64,000 nucleotides of DNA from Laspinema palackyanum D2a (GTDB taxonomy: Bacteria > Cyanobacteriota > Cyanobacteriia > Cyanobacteriales > Laspinemataceae). The number at the start of each line of letters is the position of its first letter. Position 1 is the stretch's first letter. Both the position numbers and the translations under genes were made by a program. The notes beneath the pieces were generated by a model. The model saw nothing but the letters and a program-made list of their open reading frames with translations, was not told the origin of the DNA and made no database searches. This document shows, one piece after another, positions 37,253 through 46,450 of this stretch. The DNA is taken from the NCBI GenBank assembly GCA_025370845.1, contig JAMXFF010000041.1:1-64000 (forward strand). Reading direction: 5' to 3'.

Positions 37253-38620
37253 ATGAATGCAGATCATCAACAGTTGCAACAACAACTCAACCATCTGAAA
37301 CAACGCTTACCGGGCTTGAGCAGTCGCCTTTCACAAGCGGCTGTGGAACTGAAAGAAGCAGGAGTCCCCGTAGACGAACGACTCAGCGAGCAACTGATAG
37401 CTTATCGGCAAGAGTTTGCGGGACTCAAATCCAGGGCGATCGAGCTGGCAAAAACATACTCGGTGCCCGGGGTTGTAGCACCCACGCAGATTTCTTCCTT
37501 GCATGATATCCAGGGAGTTTTACAAGCGATCGCCCGGTCGGGTGGAGAAGTCAACGAGTCCCAAAAAGCCCTCTACTACATCGATCGCTTTTTATCCCTC
37601 ACCCATCGCGAGCAACCACATTTTGCGCCGTTAGAGGAGGCGAAAGTCAAGGCGCGGGAATTGCGCCACATTATCCTTAACTCCTCCCCGAGTAATTTTC
37701 CCCCGGATGTCCCGGCGTTACTTTCGGGTCAACATCCCTGTTGTGCTTTCCTGAGTCTGATTGAACCCGGTGCCAATATCGCCGATGATGAGTGGGAAAG
37801 AGTCGTGGATCTTTGTGGGCGAGCATTTGGCAAACCTTTAGCCCTGGCAGCGAGTCGAGGAAAACTGCAATTTTCTGGGACTGTAACCGCCCCAGCCCCG
37901 ACGGTGACGGCCCCAGCCCCGACGGCCCCAGCCCCGACGGTGACGGCCCCAACTGCTCCACCCCCGCCTCGGCGATCGCCGGAAATGGTCGTGATTGCCG
38001 GGTCGGATGAGTCCGTGGAACCCACGGACACCGAAGCAGAAGTGGAACGCTTACTCTCGCAACAGCCTTCCTCCCCTCCGTCTAACTTGCCCGATGTGAT
38101 TATCCTTCCCAGTTCCGATGAATCCCCCTCGCGGAGTCAGATTGCTCCCCCCGCCCCTAATTTTGCCCCAACTCCTGCCAAGATGTCAGGGCTTTCCGGT
38201 GTGGGAATCGAAGTGGGATTAAACGTTTTGGTTCATATCGAACGAGTCGGCGATCACCAGTTTCATGAACATGAATTTGCCGGAACAAGGGGGAAAGCAC
38301 TGCGCCTCGAAGCGTTTGCGCTGGAAATCAAACCCCCGATTCCTGGATTGGGGATTCGCTATCTGGCCCATATCCAAGGTAGCGGAGATACGCCTTGGGT
38401 AACCGAGGGTGAGTGGGTTGGTGCTCGCGGTTCGGGTTTGCGAATTGAAGGGTTGGCGATCGAATTAATGGGTCCTGAAGCGCCGAATTATTCGGTTTAT
38501 TACAAGGCGCATATTGAGCGCGTGGGAGATACCCAGGAGTTTTCTAACGGTCAATTCTGCGGACGGCGTGGATCGGGGATGCGGGTGGAAGGCATTGAAA
38601 TCCACATTGATCGCAACTAG
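37253..38620 (+). CDS. Protein with Ala-Pro-Thr repeats and C-terminal ChW repeats
   Basis: 455 residues from the ATG (a TTG lies two codons upstream). Residues 1-190 are helical and polar, with LNHLKQRLPGLSSRLSQAA at the start. A low-complexity (T)APAP linker follows (about 208-242), encoded by near-perfect DNA repeats. The last 135 residues contain three ChW-like repeats of the pattern (Y)xAHIxxxGDxxx-NGxxxGxRGxxLRxEGxxIxI, the clostridial hydrophobic-with-Trp module found mostly on Gram-positive cell surfaces. No signal peptide is visible, so location is uncertain. Function unknown. Confidence 0.75.
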   Translation: MNADHQQLQQQLNHLKQRLPGLSSRLSQAAVELKEAGVPVDERLSEQLIAYRQEFAGLKSRAIELAKTYSVPGVVAPTQISSLHDIQGVLQAIARSGGEVNESQKALYYIDRFLSLTHREQPHFAPLEEAKVKARELRHIILNSSPSNFPPDVPALLSGQHPCCAFLSLIEPGANIADDEWERVVDLCGRAFGKPLALAASRGKLQFSGTVTAPAPTVTAPAPTAPAPTVTAPTAPPPPRRSPEMVVIAGSDESVEPTDTEAEVERLLSQQPSSPPSNLPDVIILPSSDESPSRSQIAPPAPNFAPTPAKMSGLSGVGIEVGLNVLVHIERVGDHQFHEHEFAGTRGKALRLEAFALEIKPPIPGLGIRYLAHIQGSGDTPWVTEGEWVGARGSGLRIEGLAIELMGPEAPNYSVYYKAHIERVGDTQEFSNGQFCGRRGSGMRVEGIEIHIDRN

Positions 38621-38645
38621 AACGTCAGGACAGGATTAGATTGAT

Positions 38646-38720
38646 AGGACAAGAAACCCGGTTTCTCAAGCAACCCGAAGACAAGAAACCGGGTTTCTTG
38701 CTCAGATTTGTGGCTAATTG
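38646..38720. repeat. Family C palindromic repeats
   Basis: ACAAGAAACCCGGTTTCTC and ACAAGAAACCGGGTTTCTTG lie close together, followed by CTCAGATTTGTGGCTAATTG, similar to the copy at 25.7 kb. Confidence 0.7.
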
Positions 38721-38732
38721 CTAGAGATTTTG

Positions 38733-38944
38733 TTAAGGGAACTCCAAAAAATAAAACCGCAAAAATGTTCGTAGTCACTCCTTCAGAAGTCATCTTTATA
38801 AAGACCTCTTGCAAAATTCTTTAAAGCCGATTGGCGTTCTCAAGGTGGGTTGGGGGGATCAATCCGGATTTTTGCAAGAGGTCTAAAGAAAACCCCTGAA
38901 GGGTTTACTACGAACGTTTTGATTTATATTTTGCAATCCCCTAA
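38733..38944. repeat. Family B element split by a family A MITE
   Basis: Ends TTAAGGGAACTCCAAAAAAT and TTTGCAATCCCCTAA. Compared with the intact copy at 32315-32443, the sequence GTCATCTTTA-AAGAAA is interrupted exactly between TTTA and AAGAAA by the element at 38799-38885. Confidence 0.8.
38799..38885. repeat. Family A MITE nested in family B
   Basis: It carries the ends GACCTCTTGCAAAA and TTTTTGCAAGAGGTC and the core GGTTGGGGGGATCAATCCGG, with TA at both borders. About 81-87 bp, shorter than the 138-bp copy. Confidence 0.85.
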
Positions 38945-38968
38945 GAAACCCGGTTTCTAATCGCCGGG

Positions 38969-39781
38969 TTATAATCCCGCTAACAGACAGAGTAAGAGAG
39001 CTTCAGTCCATTCCACCACGGCACCGTAGGTATCGCCGGTATGACCTCCAAGTTTGTGATTAAACCAGGCCCCGGTGAGGATGGCGACTGCGCTGCCGCC
39101 GGTGACCATTCCTGCGGCTAAAATCCAGGAATTGCTATCAAGCAACAGTTGTACGCCACTCAAGGCGACCAAAAATAAAAACCCGGGGAGTAAGTTCCAG
39201 GGAGAACCCAGAGAATCCTGGTGAATGGCTCCTTTGCCTGAAACTTTTAAATAGGGATAACGGGCGATCGCCACTAATTGTCCCCACCGTCCCCAACCGG
39301 CAGCAGCCATTAAAACCACGGCCCGATTGGCACTTAAATCACTCAAGGCTGCCACTTTTAGGGCAATCAGGGCAACCGCTGCCATTACCCCAAATGCGCC
39401 GGTAACACTATCAGCCATTACTTCCAAGCGGCGATGAGGTTCTTGGACGGCCAACCCATCCCCGGTATCGATCGCCCCATCCAGATGTAATCCGCCGGTA
39501 ATCCCAATCCAGGCCACAATCACCAGGGTGCTGCGGGTGAGTCCTGGCATGGCTAACGCCTGCAACAGGACATCCAACAGGCCCAGCAGCGCCCCGATCG
39601 CCACGCCGACAAAAGGCGCATACCGAGCAATGCCACGAAACTCTAAGGTCCAACTCAGAGGAACCGGCAAACAGGTATAGAAGGCGATCGCTGCTGCCAA
39701 TCCCGAACCCAGAGTTCCCAGTCGGGCTACTTTTGTCTGCACAAACTCCATGACCCGTCTCACCCGGCGATTACCCCTCAT
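38969..39781 (-). CDS. cobS: Adenosylcobinamide-GDP ribazoletransferase
   Basis: Joins adenosylcobinamide-GDP with alpha-ribazole (or its phosphate), the last assembly step of the cobalamin lower ligand. 270 residues from the ATG at 39781; a TTG two codons upstream is possible. A polytopic membrane protein with the family motifs FYTCLPVPLSW, LHLDGAIDTGDGLA and GHTGDTYGAVVEWTE. No other cobalamin gene is adjacent; the Ni/Co uptake cluster lies about 18 kb away. Confidence 0.93.
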   Translation of the reverse strand: MRGNRRVRRVMEFVQTKVARLGTLGSGLAAAIAFYTCLPVPLSWTLEFRGIARYAPFVGVAIGALLGLLDVLLQALAMPGLTRSTLVIVAWIGITGGLHLDGAIDTGDGLAVQEPHRRLEVMADSVTGAFGVMAAVALIALKVAALSDLSANRAVVLMAAAGWGRWGQLVAIARYPYLKVSGKGAIHQDSLGSPWNLLPGFLFLVALSGVQLLLDSNSWILAAGMVTGGSAVAILTGAWFNHKLGGHTGDTYGAVVEWTEALLLCLLAGL

Positions 39782-39988
39782 AGTCAAAATCTATATTTTT
39801 TTTCCGCCATTCTACTGATACGTCCACTTTATAACCTGTGCCAGAATTGAATTGATAAGAGTGATTTTTTGCCGAACTCCCTTCGGCATGACGCGCAAAG
39901 CTTTCTTGATATTCCCTCTATAGGGCACCCATCAGAGGGTCTCAATTCCAACAGAGGGTTTCGATTGTAAATTAAGGGCGGTTTCTCT

Positions 39989-40444
39989 ATGATGCCAGAT
40001 CAATCTCCTACTAGCCTGCCTGCTCCCTGCATTGTCGATACGGGTACTGTGGTCAATAAGCAAGATATGTATAGACTCCTGGCTGATTTAGGCCGAGTCC
40101 GTTATGCACACTTCCAAGAGGGTCATCTCCAAACCCAAGGGGAAGGCTATGTGATGGAAGTTTTTGCTGATCCTCAACGCTCAACCCTGATCGCCAATCA
40201 TCGTCTCTATATCAATGTGCAGAGTTTTGATTGTTTAGAACTCAGACAATCCTCTGAATCTGAATCTTACTTCGATCTCGTTCAAGATGACCGACAATTA
40301 AGGTTACTTCCCGTCTCTAACCCCCTCAAGGAGCAATCTGCTAGAACCCTCGATAGTGCTGCGGCATTAGAGGCGGTTTTGCGCGAGGTCCTCATCGCTA
40401 AATTAGATGCGGAAATTGATGATGAGGGAATGCTGCCCTTTTGA
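39989..40444 (+). CDS. Conserved-looking hypothetical protein
   Basis: 151 residues, soluble, acidic C-terminus (EIDDEGMLPF). It contains VMEVFADPQRSTLIANHRLYINVQSFDCLEL split by short loops, suggesting a beta-sheet domain. No family is recognised. It lies 147 bp upstream of tgt on the same strand. Confidence 0.6.
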   Translation: MMPDQSPTSLPAPCIVDTGTVVNKQDMYRLLADLGRVRYAHFQEGHLQTQGEGYVMEVFADPQRSTLIANHRLYINVQSFDCLELRQSSESESYFDLVQDDRQLRLLPVSNPLKEQSARTLDSAAALEAVLREVLIAKLDAEIDDEGMLPF

Positions 40445-40582
40445 GTGGCGATCGCCCCCTCGGTATTTACACTTAATTGTCCTGCCATTCTGCTCGTTCT
40501 TAAATGCAGTTTCTACTTGCCATGCGTAAAAAATAACATATTGCCAATATGCTGATATAATGAGTCGAAATTTACAGAGTAA

Positions 40583-41704
<1,122 letters not shown>

Positions 41705-41707
41705 GGG

Positions 41708-42105
41708 CTTACAAGAGTAGGTTTTTACGTTCAGGGGGATTTACCTTCCTATTAACTGCACCTCCGGTTCCCTCCCCTGTGTCTTGGGGAGGGTTAGGGT
41801 GGGGTCCACTCCGCCTTGGATGAAAAAAGGTCTAATCCTTACCTCCGGTTCCCTCCCCTGTGTCTTGGGGAGGGTTAGGGTGGGGTCCACTCCGCCTTGG
41901 ATGAAAAAAGGTTTAATCCTTTACCTCATAAGCGTTTTATGGCCAATGCGCCTATTAAAGTTTTTTTGCGGAGTGGGTAGACCCCACCCAACCCTCCCCT
42001 TGGCAAGGGGAGGGCTATGAGAACCTAAAAGTCGTTTTTTTTTGCGGAGTGGGTAGACCCCACCCAACCCTCCCCTTGCTAAGGGGAGGGCTATGAGAAC
42101 CTAAA
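41708..42105. repeat. Family D composite element with two tandem arrays in opposite orientation
   Basis: It starts CTTACAAGAGTAGGTTTTTA like the element at 35309. An 81-bp unit (CCTCCGGTTCCCTCCCC onward) is repeated at 41761 and 41842. A related inverted unit (TGCGGAGTGGGTAGACCCC onward) is repeated with a 76-bp period at 41967 and 42043. No gene is present in this 570-bp tgt-psbK spacer. Confidence 0.8.
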
Positions 42106-42273
42106 ACTTGAAAAATTTACGACGTGAAACAACTCGCCTTGCAAGGGGATCAATCCCCTGCCTGGTGTTGCTCAGGAAATCAGAGTTCCTGGCACAGAAA
42201 TGAAATCCTCATCCTCCCTTATGTTAAAATCTGTGTCGATTATGAAATTTCTGTTTGAGAGGGAGATATCAAC

Positions 42274-42411
42274 ATGGAAGCAGCACTAATACTGGCAAAA
42301 CTACCAGAAGCCTACTCGATTTTCGATCCCCTGGTAGATGTTTTGCCGATTATCCCCGTGTTTTTCTTGTTGCTGGCTTTCGTGTGGCAAGCAGCGGTCG
42401 GTTTCAGATAA
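42274..42411 (+). CDS. psbK: Photosystem II reaction centre protein PsbK
   Basis: A 45-residue precursor. The mature part begins near [17 protein letters not shown] and has one transmembrane helix, [16 protein letters not shown], ending GFR. The motif is nearly identical to PsbK of other cyanobacteria as I recall it. PsbK binds CP43 and stabilises photosystem II. The gene follows GGGAGAT (possible ribosome-binding site) and is followed by a clear terminator 40 bp downstream. Confidence 0.95.
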   Translation: MEAALILAKLPEAYSIFDPLVDVLPIIPVFFLLLAFVWQAAVGFR

Positions 42412-42450
42412 ATTACCGACTTCTATCCAACTCCAAGGCCATCAACAAGG

Positions 42451-42478
42451 AAAGGGGCGCTCAACTGAGCGCCCCTTT
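42451..42478 (+). terminator. Intrinsic terminator of psbK
   Basis: AAAGGGGCGCTC-AACT-GAGCGCCCCTTT, a perfect 12-bp stem starting 40 bp after psbK. Confidence 0.85.
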
Positions 42479-42532
42479 CCCGATCTAAGCAAAAGCTTTC
42501 TTTCTACCCGTTCCTACCTCGGAATGCCCTTT

Positions 42533-42615
42533 GGCTTCCCCCTTAAAAAGGGGGAAGGGAGGGGGATCTCACGGGGGTAAAGGGGGATCAATCCGGTATG
42601 AAAGCAAGAGGTCTA
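42533..42615. repeat. Family A MITE-like repeat, right end in the GST stop codon
   Basis: GGCTTCCCCCTTAAAAAGGG, GGGAGGGGGATCTCACGGG, GGGGGATCAATCCGG and GCAAGAGGTCTA occur in order, as in the other family A copies. The left terminal repeat is not recognisable. Confidence 0.75.
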
Positions 42616-43176
42616 CTGAGCGCGCGGAGCGATAGTTTTCTGAAAGGCGGGCCGATCGCCGATGCGGTTGATGTACTCAAGCACTGCTGGATATTCGCCC
42701 AGATCGAGCTTGAGCATCATTTGGCTGTAGGCTAACATCGAACCGACGGCAACATCGGCGACGGTAAACTCTTGACCCAACAAAAAGGGATGGGTGGTGA
42801 AAATTTGATTGAGGGGTTTCATTAATCGAGCCAATTCGCGATCGCGGTTGGATTCGATAAAAATTCCGGGACCAAATGTCGCATTGGCAAACAGCACCCA
42901 CTGGGTCAGGGTCGCTTGTTCTTCTGGGGACTTCCCGGCATTGCCGTACTTTTGGGCCAAGTACACCAAAATGGCCCCAGATTCCCAGAGTTGAAACTCG
43001 CCATCGACGATCGCCGGGACTTTTCCCACCGGGTTAATCTTCAGGTACTCCGGCTGTAAGTGTTCCCCGGACTGCATATCTAACAACACAAATTCATAGG
43101 GAACCCCCAGTTCTTCCAGATACCACTGGACAATGGATGCCCGAGAACGCGCACCGCCATACAGTTTTAACACCAC
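42613..43176 (-). CDS. Glutathione S-transferase family protein
   Basis: 187 residues starting with two GTG codons. The N-terminal thioredoxin-like domain has LYGGARSRASIVQWYLEELGVPYE, the cis-Pro NPVGKVPAIVDG, and the glutathione gamma-Glu site WESGAILVYLA. The C-terminal helical domain includes FTVADVAVGSMLAY, the usual N-capping box. Such proteins conjugate glutathione or reduce peroxides; the class is not determined. The stop codon (TAG on the minus strand) is the terminal CTA of the family A repeat, so the C-terminus may have been reset by that insertion. Typical length is 180-220. Confidence 0.88.
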   Translation of the reverse strand: MVLKLYGGARSRASIVQWYLEELGVPYEFVLLDMQSGEHLQPEYLKINPVGKVPAIVDGEFQLWESGAILVYLAQKYGNAGKSPEEQATLTQWVLFANATFGPGIFIESNRDRELARLMKPLNQIFTTHPFLLGQEFTVADVAVGSMLAYSQMMLKLDLGEYPAVLEYINRIGDRPAFQKTIAPRAQ

Positions 43177-43366
43177 TTCACGACTCCATCTCTTGCAATA
43201 GGTTATTGTCCAGATTTTAAGGCTTCACGAGAGCGTCACTTCAACAGATGGCATCCCCCGGGCGATCGCCTTAGAAGCCATCGGTGGTTAGGAACCATCA
43301 CAAAACCCCAGCCCCATTGATTTAGAGTGGTAGATAACTGCGATCGGTTGCCAAGCTTCGGGATTT

Positions 43367-44710
43367 ATGCAAGACAATAGCCAAAATTTCTTTCGCGTCC
43401 CACCAGAATTACCCAATCGAGATCCCGTGAGTTCAGAAAGCCAAAGCCCAAACTTTCTGACCCCGGATTTAAGGAACAAAGACCTGATTGGCGCATCTTT
43501 GAGGGGTTCCTACCTGCGAGAGGCCAAACTGAGTGGCGCTAACTTAAGTGAAGCGATTCTTTGTTACGCCGACTTGATTGGAGCCGATTTAAAAGGGGCC
43601 AACCTCAGTGGAGCCGACTTGAGTGATGCCAATTTAAACTTAGCCAATCTCAGCGAGAGCAATTTAACGGGGGCTAACTTCAAAGGGTCACTATTAGTCG
43701 GCACCGATCTGAGTGAGGCGGATTTGCGCGGTGCCAATCTCAAAGGCGCTAATTTAATTGGGGCCAAACTGGCGGAAGCGAATCTCAGTGGTGCCAACCT
43801 CAGTGGAACGGATTTGAGTGAGGCGGATCTGCGGGGGACAATTCTGCAAAAGGCGGTTTACGACTTAAGAACCCGGTTTTGTGAGGGTCTCGACCCCCAG
43901 ACAACCGGCGCTTACTTAATTGGAGCCGATGTTACCCTCCCGGGGGCCAATCTGAGTGGGGTCGATTTGACCGGATTTAACCTCAGACGCGCGGATCTGC
44001 GGGGGGCAAATTTGCGCTACGCCAAGTTAATCGGGGCGAATTTAGAGGGGGCGAATCTGTTTCGGGCAAACTTGAGTGGTGCTAATCTCGCTGGGGTCAA
44101 TTTTAAAGGGACGAACCTGCAAAAGGCCGTTTACGATTTAAAAACCATCGTCAGCGAAGGGATTGACTTGAGTTTGGCAGGCGCCTACTGGATTGCGCCG
44201 AATGTCTCCTTGTCGGAAGTGAATCTGGTGGGGGTGGACCTCAGTGGGGCGGATTTACGAGGGGCAACGTTAAGTAGTGCCAATTTAAGCGAAGCGGATA
44301 TGACGGGAACGGATTTGTCCCGGGCGAACCTCAGAAAAGCCTATTTAGCCGATGCGAATATGAAAGGGTCGGATCTGCGCGGTGCCGATCTGATTGGCGC
44401 GAGTTTAAATAAGGTGAATTTGACTCAGGCTGATTTGCGAGAAGCAGATTTAACTCGGGCGGATTTGCGGGGGGCTAATTTAAAATGGGCTGATTTGCGA
44501 GAAGCAGATTTAACCGGGGCCAGTTTAAATCAGGTCAATTTGGTTGAGGCGGATTTGCGGGGGGTGGATTTAACCCGGGCGGATTTGCGTGGGGCCAATT
44601 TAAGTGGGGCGGATTTAAGAGAGGCGGATTTGACGAAGGCTAATTTACATTGGGCGAATCTGGATGGTGCCAACCTTACGGATGTGGATGTCAGTACGAT
44701 TGTTCAATAA
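43367..44710 (+). CDS. Pentapeptide-repeat protein
   Basis: 447 residues. After about 30 leading residues nearly all sequence is A(D/N)LXX repeats, broken twice by related insertions: LQKAVYDLRTRFCEGLDPQ near residue 165 and LQKAVYDLKTIVSEGIDLS near 250. Each insertion is followed by a (T/S)(T/L)AGAY(L/W)I segment. These inserts recur in cyanobacterial pentapeptide proteins and interrupt the beta-helix. No other domain. Function unknown; cytosolic by sequence. Confidence 0.9.
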   Translation: MQDNSQNFFRVPPELPNRDPVSSESQSPNFLTPDLRNKDLIGASLRGSYLREAKLSGANLSEAILCYADLIGADLKGANLSGADLSDANLNLANLSESNLTGANFKGSLLVGTDLSEADLRGANLKGANLIGAKLAEANLSGANLSGTDLSEADLRGTILQKAVYDLRTRFCEGLDPQTTGAYLIGADVTLPGANLSGVDLTGFNLRRADLRGANLRYAKLIGANLEGANLFRANLSGANLAGVNFKGTNLQKAVYDLKTIVSEGIDLSLAGAYWIAPNVSLSEVNLVGVDLSGADLRGATLSSANLSEADMTGTDLSRANLRKAYLADANMKGSDLRGADLIGASLNKVNLTQADLREADLTRADLRGANLKWADLREADLTGASLNQVNLVEADLRGVDLTRADLRGANLSGADLREADLTKANLHWANLDGANLTDVDVSTIVQ

Positions 44711-45304
44711 TTCAGGCCTTTTTGATTTGCGCGGTTCAAGGAAATGGGTGAGGTTATACAGTTGGCTTGCTCAGGTACAAAGCGGGGAATTATTAGTGGA
44801 TAAGTGTTGGCATTAAATCCGTCCTTTACCTGGTCATTACAAATGTAATGATATTCACCTAAAAAGAAGGGGAGGCTCATCTCCAAGAATAACCCTAATA
44901 TTTTTCACCCTATCCCTCTTGTGTGACTTTACGGTAACTTAACAATTTGGCGTTGTTTCAAGCAACGAGGGAGCAGGCTTTCCACTGGCTATAGCCCATC
45001 TCAATCCAGGGGACAATGGATACAACTGCGCTCACTTTGGAGTGGGTTCTTCAAGTAGGCATAGCCGCATCGTGGCCGATCGCATTTCCCGTCAGCCTGT
45101 GTTCGGGTTTTCTCAGTGTTTCTACTTGCATCACATCTGGATCGCTATCTTGAATCGCAAACGGCACACCAGACTAGCTATATAAATTTTTGGTAAAATC
45201 TAAGGGTTTTACTGGACTTTCACAGAAATCTAGGTTAGAACAAAAACATCAGTATTTTTACATAGACTTGTGTAAAAGTCTAAGTCTCGTTAGAGGGAAA
45301 AACC
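44711..45304. other. Gene-free spacer upstream of the PEP-CTERM gene
   Basis: About 590 bp with no supported gene. Near 45190-45290 three loosely similar AAATCTAGG/AAAGTCTAAG words occur and GAGGGAAAAACC precedes the ATG as ribosome-binding site. No clear terminator for the pentapeptide gene was seen. Confidence 0.4.
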
Positions 45305-46093
45305 ATGCGTACTAAATTCAGTCTATCGATTTGTCTCGGGATCATCGCAGGCAGTATGGGGATGGCCGCATCTGCCCAAGCCTTTTCATTCACCACCAAT
45401 TTCACAGAGGATTTAATCGACCCCGATGCGGCTAAAGGCAACATTTGGCTGAATTCCGTGGAGTTCGGGGGGACCACTGTCAGCAATTTTAGCTTCGTGG
45501 ATCGGGTTAATATTATCGAGAATGACCTCTGGATTCGGGGCAACAGCGGGGCCGCTAGTGCAGACCGGGGTGACTTAGCCGTTGGGCTAGTTCAGGAACT
45601 GCTCACTGATGCAGGAGCACTGACGGCTTTGGGGAACAACAACCTCAATAATATTATCGATGGGGAAGACCGTGGGGCCTTCGAGATGAATGTGTGGTTT
45701 GATAAGGCTGTCGATAACCTATTTTTCTGGGAACGGGGTCTCAACAGTGCGATGACGATTCAGGCGATCGATAAATCTGGCAACATGATTGGTAACCTCT
45801 TGACTATCGACTCCCGCACCTGGGATTATGCGGAATTTGACCTTAATACGATGGAAATCGGTGGTACTCAAAGAGTGGGGTCCCTGGGGGTATCTCTGGC
45901 TGATTTAGGACTCTCTTCGGCAATTGCTGGGATTCAAGTCAGTGCTGATCGGACGTCGTTCTTCAATGGACCTGACTGGAAAGTGGTCGGTTCAGCAGCA
46001 TCGGTCCCGGAACCGGGTACGGTGATGGGTTTAGGGGCGATCGCCTCGGGAATGTTGGTTTCGAGCCGTCGCAAGAAGGCGCAAAAAGGCTAA
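45305..46093 (+). CDS. PEP-CTERM surface protein (exosortase substrate)
   Basis: 262 residues with an N-terminal signal peptide cleaved near ASAQA-F (about residue 26) and a C-terminal tripartite sorting signal: VPEPGTVMGLGAIASG, hydrophobic helix and a basic tail SSRRKK. Exosortase cleaves at the PEP motif and the protein is exported or surface-bound. The middle domain is acidic and beta-rich, containing DRGAFEMNVWFDKAVDNLFF; it resembles a recurring cyanobacterial family of exosortase-dependent surface proteins. No exosortase gene is in this window. Confidence 0.87.
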   Translation: MRTKFSLSICLGIIAGSMGMAASAQAFSFTTNFTEDLIDPDAAKGNIWLNSVEFGGTTVSNFSFVDRVNIIENDLWIRGNSGAASADRGDLAVGLVQELLTDAGALTALGNNNLNNIIDGEDRGAFEMNVWFDKAVDNLFFWERGLNSAMTIQAIDKSGNMIGNLLTIDSRTWDYAEFDLNTMEIGGTQRVGSLGVSLADLGLSSAIAGIQVSADRTSFFNGPDWKVVGSAASVPEPGTVMGLGAIASGMLVSSRRKKAQKG

Positions 46094-46314
46094 GGGGTTG
46101 AGCGTAAAATCTGGCTGAGAACCCAGTTGATTCTATCGCCGCCAGCTCAAAACAGCTCATCTTTTTTTGCTGCATCAGTGGTGTAACTCATTTTCAGAGG
46201 GACTACCTCTACCCCAGAGACTGAAATCTAGGATCTCATATATCAGATGATATTAATCCGCAGGAGGACTTTATAACTGCGCTCTTCAGTTTGGAACAAA
46301 GGGTGCCAAACCTT

Positions 46315-46359
46315 AACGATTCGAGGTGAGGGGATTAATCCCTCACCTCGAATCGTTTT
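46315..46359. terminator. Perfect 18-bp stem terminator
   Basis: AACGATTCGAGGTGAGGG, a 7-nt loop (GATTAAT), and its exact complement, followed by TTTT within the arm end. It lies 220 bp after the PEP-CTERM gene and 90 bp before polA, insulating the two. The arms end in AA/TT so it could act on both strands. Confidence 0.8.
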
Positions 46360-46450
46360 GGGGGTCAGTGGTATCTATAAGGGGTGGGTAGGGGACAAAA
46401 GTCAGGGAGGTGGCGATCGCAATCGTAGAATCAACGGATAAAATGGAGGG

